Below, piece by piece: positions 61,322-64,000 of a stretch of 64,000 nt of DNA (its first letter is position 1; each line of letters begins with the position of its first letter). The stretch covers positions 2,052,667 to 2,116,666 of the forward strand of contig BCJX01000003.1 in NCBI GenBank assembly GCA_001600415.1. The letters run 5' to 3'. Below the pieces are notes generated by a model that worked only from the letters and a program-made list of their open reading frames with translations, was not told the origin of the DNA and made no database searches. The translations under genes were made by a program, and so were the position numbers. Origin of the DNA: Pascua guehoae. Lineage: Eukaryota; Basidiomycota; Tremellomycetes; Trichosporonales; Trichosporonaceae.

Positions 61322-63229
61322 TCACGGACCACCTGGGCGCTCCGGGAAGAGAATCGTCTCGTCGACGACCAACGCCTTGGACACCGTGCCGAGCTCGCGG
61401 TACACCATCTGTATATTGTACTGCTCCCCGCCGACGGCCGCACGATAATCGGCGTGCGACATTAACGAGATTTCCCGAGCGAGGCGGGCGGCTTCGTCTG
61501 CGTCCATTGGTGTCGCGTTGTTGGCGTTTGGGGCGCTCTCCCCTTGGTCGGCGTTGTCGCCGTCGTTCATAGCGTTTGTACCGTCCTCTGCGCCGTCCTC
61601 ATGGCTGTCCTCATCGTTGTCCTCTTCCTCATCGCTGTCTGAACTCGACAGGATCACCGCTGTGGACTCGACAAACCTCTCGCGGAGCTCGTCGGGTAGC
61701 GTACGCGGAGGACACGCCATGACGGGCGCCGAGACGAGGTCAAAGCCCACAATCGTGACCTTTGCGTGAGGGAGGGTGCGGGCCACCACTCTTGCGAGGT
61801 TTGTGAGCATGCCGATGTGTTCGGGCGGGCGGGGCTGGAACTGCTGCGCAAGGCGCATGAGGTCGGCGGGCGTGGGCATTGGCATGGGGAACGTCACGGG
61901 GATTGTGATGACGCCAGGCATGTTGGGGCCTTCGTCTTCCTGGTCGGTGTCTTCGCCTTCATGGTCGGTGTCGTGCTCATTCTCGTCCTCGTCCTGAGGC
62001 TCGTCCTCCGCCTTGTCGTCTTGTGTACTTGAGACTGGGGACCCAGGAGGGAATTGAGACTCGTCTGTCGGGGCTTGAACATTGGCAGGTGCCTCTGTTG
62101 CCGAGCTTGGACAAGAGTCCGAGGTAACGGTGGCTGCGTCCGTAGCTTCGTTGGCAGGCCTTGGACCAGCATCCTCGACCGTCTCGATTAATTCGGTGGT
62201 CTCAGCCTCACTTCTCGAACCGTCGCTGGACCCCATGTGCGAGTCGGCATCGCCCTCCGACGGCGGCCTAGAGCTGGCGTCGGGGTGGTGTCTCGGGATG
62301 GGGAAGAGGGCCACGACGACGTCTTCGAGTTTGGTCGTCATGTTGGTGAGCTTGAGGCCGAGGATCTCGTCGGGATCAATTGTCATGAGGAGCTGATCGT
62401 CGGGGGCGACGGGGTACGGGACACCCATATTGATGACGACTTTGGTGGCGCTCTTTGGAATCTGGAGCTCCATGTCCTTTTCGATGCCGACCCAATTACA
62501 CCAGAGGGAGACGACGAGGGGCGCGTCGAGGTCGAGCGCGTCGGGCGTCCACGTCCCCGCGAGCCCGGCCATGGGGAAGCGCAGGACCTTGACGTTCGTG
62601 AGGTGGCGCGTGATGGGCGCGAGAAAGCCGAGCGTGACTGGGAATGGCGAAAAGTTGTCTGCGTAAAAGTCGACAACGCGCACCCGGTTCAGGAGCGGCA
62701 CCTCGGACTCGGGGATGACTGGCTCCACGTATGGGCTCTTGGACACAATCTTGCACGCCGCAAAGCGCGGGTTCTTGACGGGCATCCACACGCGGTCGAC
62801 GCGCGTACGGAACGTCACGGGCCCCAGCTCGAGGGGAAGCTGGAGCGCGCCGTTGTACACTTCCACCTCGCCAAAGTGCGCCGCGAGGCAGAGATGCCGA
62901 GCACAGAACGAGTCGACGTGGTCGGTCACCGGGCGTGACAGGAGGCGCATGGTACGTAGGTCGGGCGGGAGGAGCTCGGACAAGATGGCGTCCACAATGT
63001 GTGGAAACTGCTCCGTGTCGAGCACCGCCGAGATTGATGTACCCTCTGCCGGTTGCCAGGCCCCGGGCGGCGCGTGCCCCTCACCTTCCGTCGCTGAGGG
63101 GGGTTCTTCCATGGCCGAGGGGTGGTCTTCCGTCGCCGAGACGGAGCGCTTGTGCCACGGGCCCGACTTTGAGCGGCTCTTGAGCCGCTGGACACGCTGG
63201 CGGATCGACTCGACCACGGCGGACGGCAT
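61322..63229 (-). CDS. F-box-like family D protein, copy 3 (long, acidic)
   Basis: 635 aa, single exon. ATG 63229 (MPSAVVESIRQRVQRLKSRS) was chosen because the extension to 63277 has only a TTG. The basic N-terminus precedes QFPHIVDAILSELLPPDLRT, the family module. Then NPRFAACKIVSKS, LLNRVRVVDFYADNF, NVKVLRFPMAG. A 150-residue acidic, Ser/Thr/Glu/Asp-rich linker (EDEPQDEDENEHDTDHEGED) sits mid-protein. A second acidic stretch contains AVILSSSDSDEEEDNDED, a SUMO-interacting-motif look-alike. The C-terminal MSHADYRAAVGGEQYNIQMV resembles the HDEYETAG region of copy 1. Function unknown. Confidence 0.65.
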   Translation of the reverse strand: MPSAVVESIRQRVQRLKSRSKSGPWHKRSVSATEDHPSAMEEPPSATEGEGHAPPGAWQPAEGTSISAVLDTEQFPHIVDAILSELLPPDLRTMRLLSRPVTDHVDSFCARHLCLAAHFGEVEVYNGALQLPLELGPVTFRTRVDRVWMPVKNPRFAACKIVSKSPYVEPVIPESEVPLLNRVRVVDFYADNFSPFPVTLGFLAPITRHLTNVKVLRFPMAGLAGTWTPDALDLDAPLVVSLWCNWVGIEKDMELQIPKSATKVVINMGVPYPVAPDDQLLMTIDPDEILGLKLTNMTTKLEDVVVALFPIPRHHPDASSRPPSEGDADSHMGSSDGSRSEAETTELIETVEDAGPRPANEATDAATVTSDSCPSSATEAPANVQAPTDESQFPPGSPVSSTQDDKAEDEPQDEDENEHDTDHEGEDTDQEDEGPNMPGVITIPVTFPMPMPTPADLMRLAQQFQPRPPEHIGMLTNLARVVARTLPHAKVTIVGFDLVSAPVMACPPRTLPDELRERFVESTAVILSSSDSDEEEDNDEDSHEDGAEDGTNAMNDGDNADQGESAPNANNATPMDADEAARLAREISLMSHADYRAAVGGEQYNIQMVYRELGTVSKALVVDETILFPERPGGP

Positions 63230-63880
63230 GGTGTGCTGCAAAGTGAACAAGTGGGTGATTGAGAGATGGCAAGTCAACGTCAGCGTGGTTGACGGGTTTT
63301 ATCTTGAAGTGTCCACCTGAAACGAGGTGAGCATCGCCACTTTCACCCGTTCATCGCCACCCAGCATCGCCACCCCCTGGCCGTCATTGTACAGTAGTAT
63401 CCAACCGTCAACTGTGGTCCAGACCGAGTCGAGTCAAACTAGCTGCCGTGCATCCTAAACCTTCTGAATTATCGTCAGCTGCTGGAACGCCTGGGCATGC
63501 ATACCTGTTGCCTCTGTGGAGTTGTGGAAGAAGCGTCCGAGGCGACCATCCTTGACGTCCCGCATTTGCCACTCAGGCACTTCTGGTGCCTGGCAGCCGA
63601 GTCAGCCCGTTGACGCTAGTCACCTGCGGTTGGGGGTCTTCCCACCTATGGACGTCGACCGGTTCTTCGCCAGTTCGCACACTGAACGGAAGGGACACGC
63701 AGGGACATTGTACAGAGAGGTGGGTAGTTGGGCACTCGGCAGGCTGCCCGGTTGCTATCCAAGGTTCGCCACCCCTGTCGTTATTGCGGCGGTTGCGACA
63801 TACCATGGCGGTGATGGTCTCTTCTTCTCGACTCACAGTCGGGTCTACCTGATACCATACTCTATGCTACAAATCTATAT
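63230..63880. other. Intergenic, 3' flank of the edge gene
   Basis: No supported gene; ORFs at 63516-63914 are shadows or flank. Confidence 0.45.
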
Positions 63881-64000
63881 CTACGCCGCAACCTTGTCCC
63901 CGCTGGCAGCCTGAGCCTTCTCCTCAAACTTCTTCTTCATCTCAAAGTAATTCGAGTGAAGGCCGCACTCGCTCTTGGCCTTTCCCTGCCAGCGTCCGGA
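63881..64000 (-). CDS. MET16: PAPS reductase, C-terminal end only (gene runs off the right edge)
   Basis: Thirty-nine codons before TAG at 63881-63883. They read GRWQGKAKSECGLH, the C-terminal motif of phosphoadenylyl-sulfate reductase with the catalytic Cys of ECGLH, then a charged tail (MKKKFEEKAQA). The enzyme reduces PAPS to sulfite with thioredoxin for methionine and cysteine synthesis. The catalytic domain lies beyond position 64000. Confidence 0.85.
   Translation of the reverse strand, partial: SGRWQGKAKSECGLHSNYFEMKKKFEEKAQAASGDKVAA

Overview
This is nuclear DNA of a fungus, most likely a basidiomycete yeast of the Tremellomycetes (Trichosporonales or relatives). The genes are GC-rich and cut by many short introns. 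Most introns have a GTGAGT/GTGCGT-type donor, a CTGAC/CTGAT branch site and a CAG acceptor; they are often only 33-75 nt long and the shortest is 33 nt. I see no operons, phage, CRISPR array or plasmid functions. The species call is an inference from gene style and content. All exon boundaries were read by eye.

Layout, left to right. 0.4-2.6 kb: an IlvD/Edd-type dehydratase whose last exon is not found. 3.0-9.0 kb: three tandem paralogs of an F-box-like family (family A) that keep one small phase-0 intron. 9.9-15.3 kb: a membrane-anchored GH15 glucoamylase and the mitochondrial branched-chain 2-oxo-acid dehydrogenase E1 alpha. 17.0-20.4 kb: a small single-span membrane protein, nucleoside diphosphate kinase, and two broken copies of the kinase's last exon.

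20.5-31.7 kb is the most unusual block. It holds a protein with three tandem HSF-type DNA-binding domains, two cysteine-rich paralogs (family B), a 123-aa protein with two PCNA-binding (PIP-box) motifs between them, a decayed Gly-Tyr-Ala-Pro repeat gene, and a multi-exon gene I do not recognise. 31.7-37.0 kb is gene-poor. It carries short inverted-repeat transposon relics flanked by TA and ends in two 70-aa paralogs (family C) with identical exon structure.

37.5-53.5 kb is mostly housekeeping and surface-glycan genes: phosphomevalonate kinase, a GT18-like type II membrane protein, an SGNH/GDSL-like type II membrane protein, a Myb/SANT protein with a SUMO-interacting motif, a mitochondrial citrate carrier, a TFIIIC triple-barrel subunit and a GNAT acetyltransferase. 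53.5-64 kb holds three members of a second F-box-like family (family D), an enoyl-CoA hydratase, an intron-containing tRNA-Ser(CGA), a DUF2235 hydrolase, and the C-terminus of PAPS reductase at the right edge.

The conserved genes are scattered metabolic and secretory functions rather than one pathway. The accessory part is dominated by local expansions (families A, B, C and D), by minisatellites that sit inside introns, and by one small TA-flanked MITE family.
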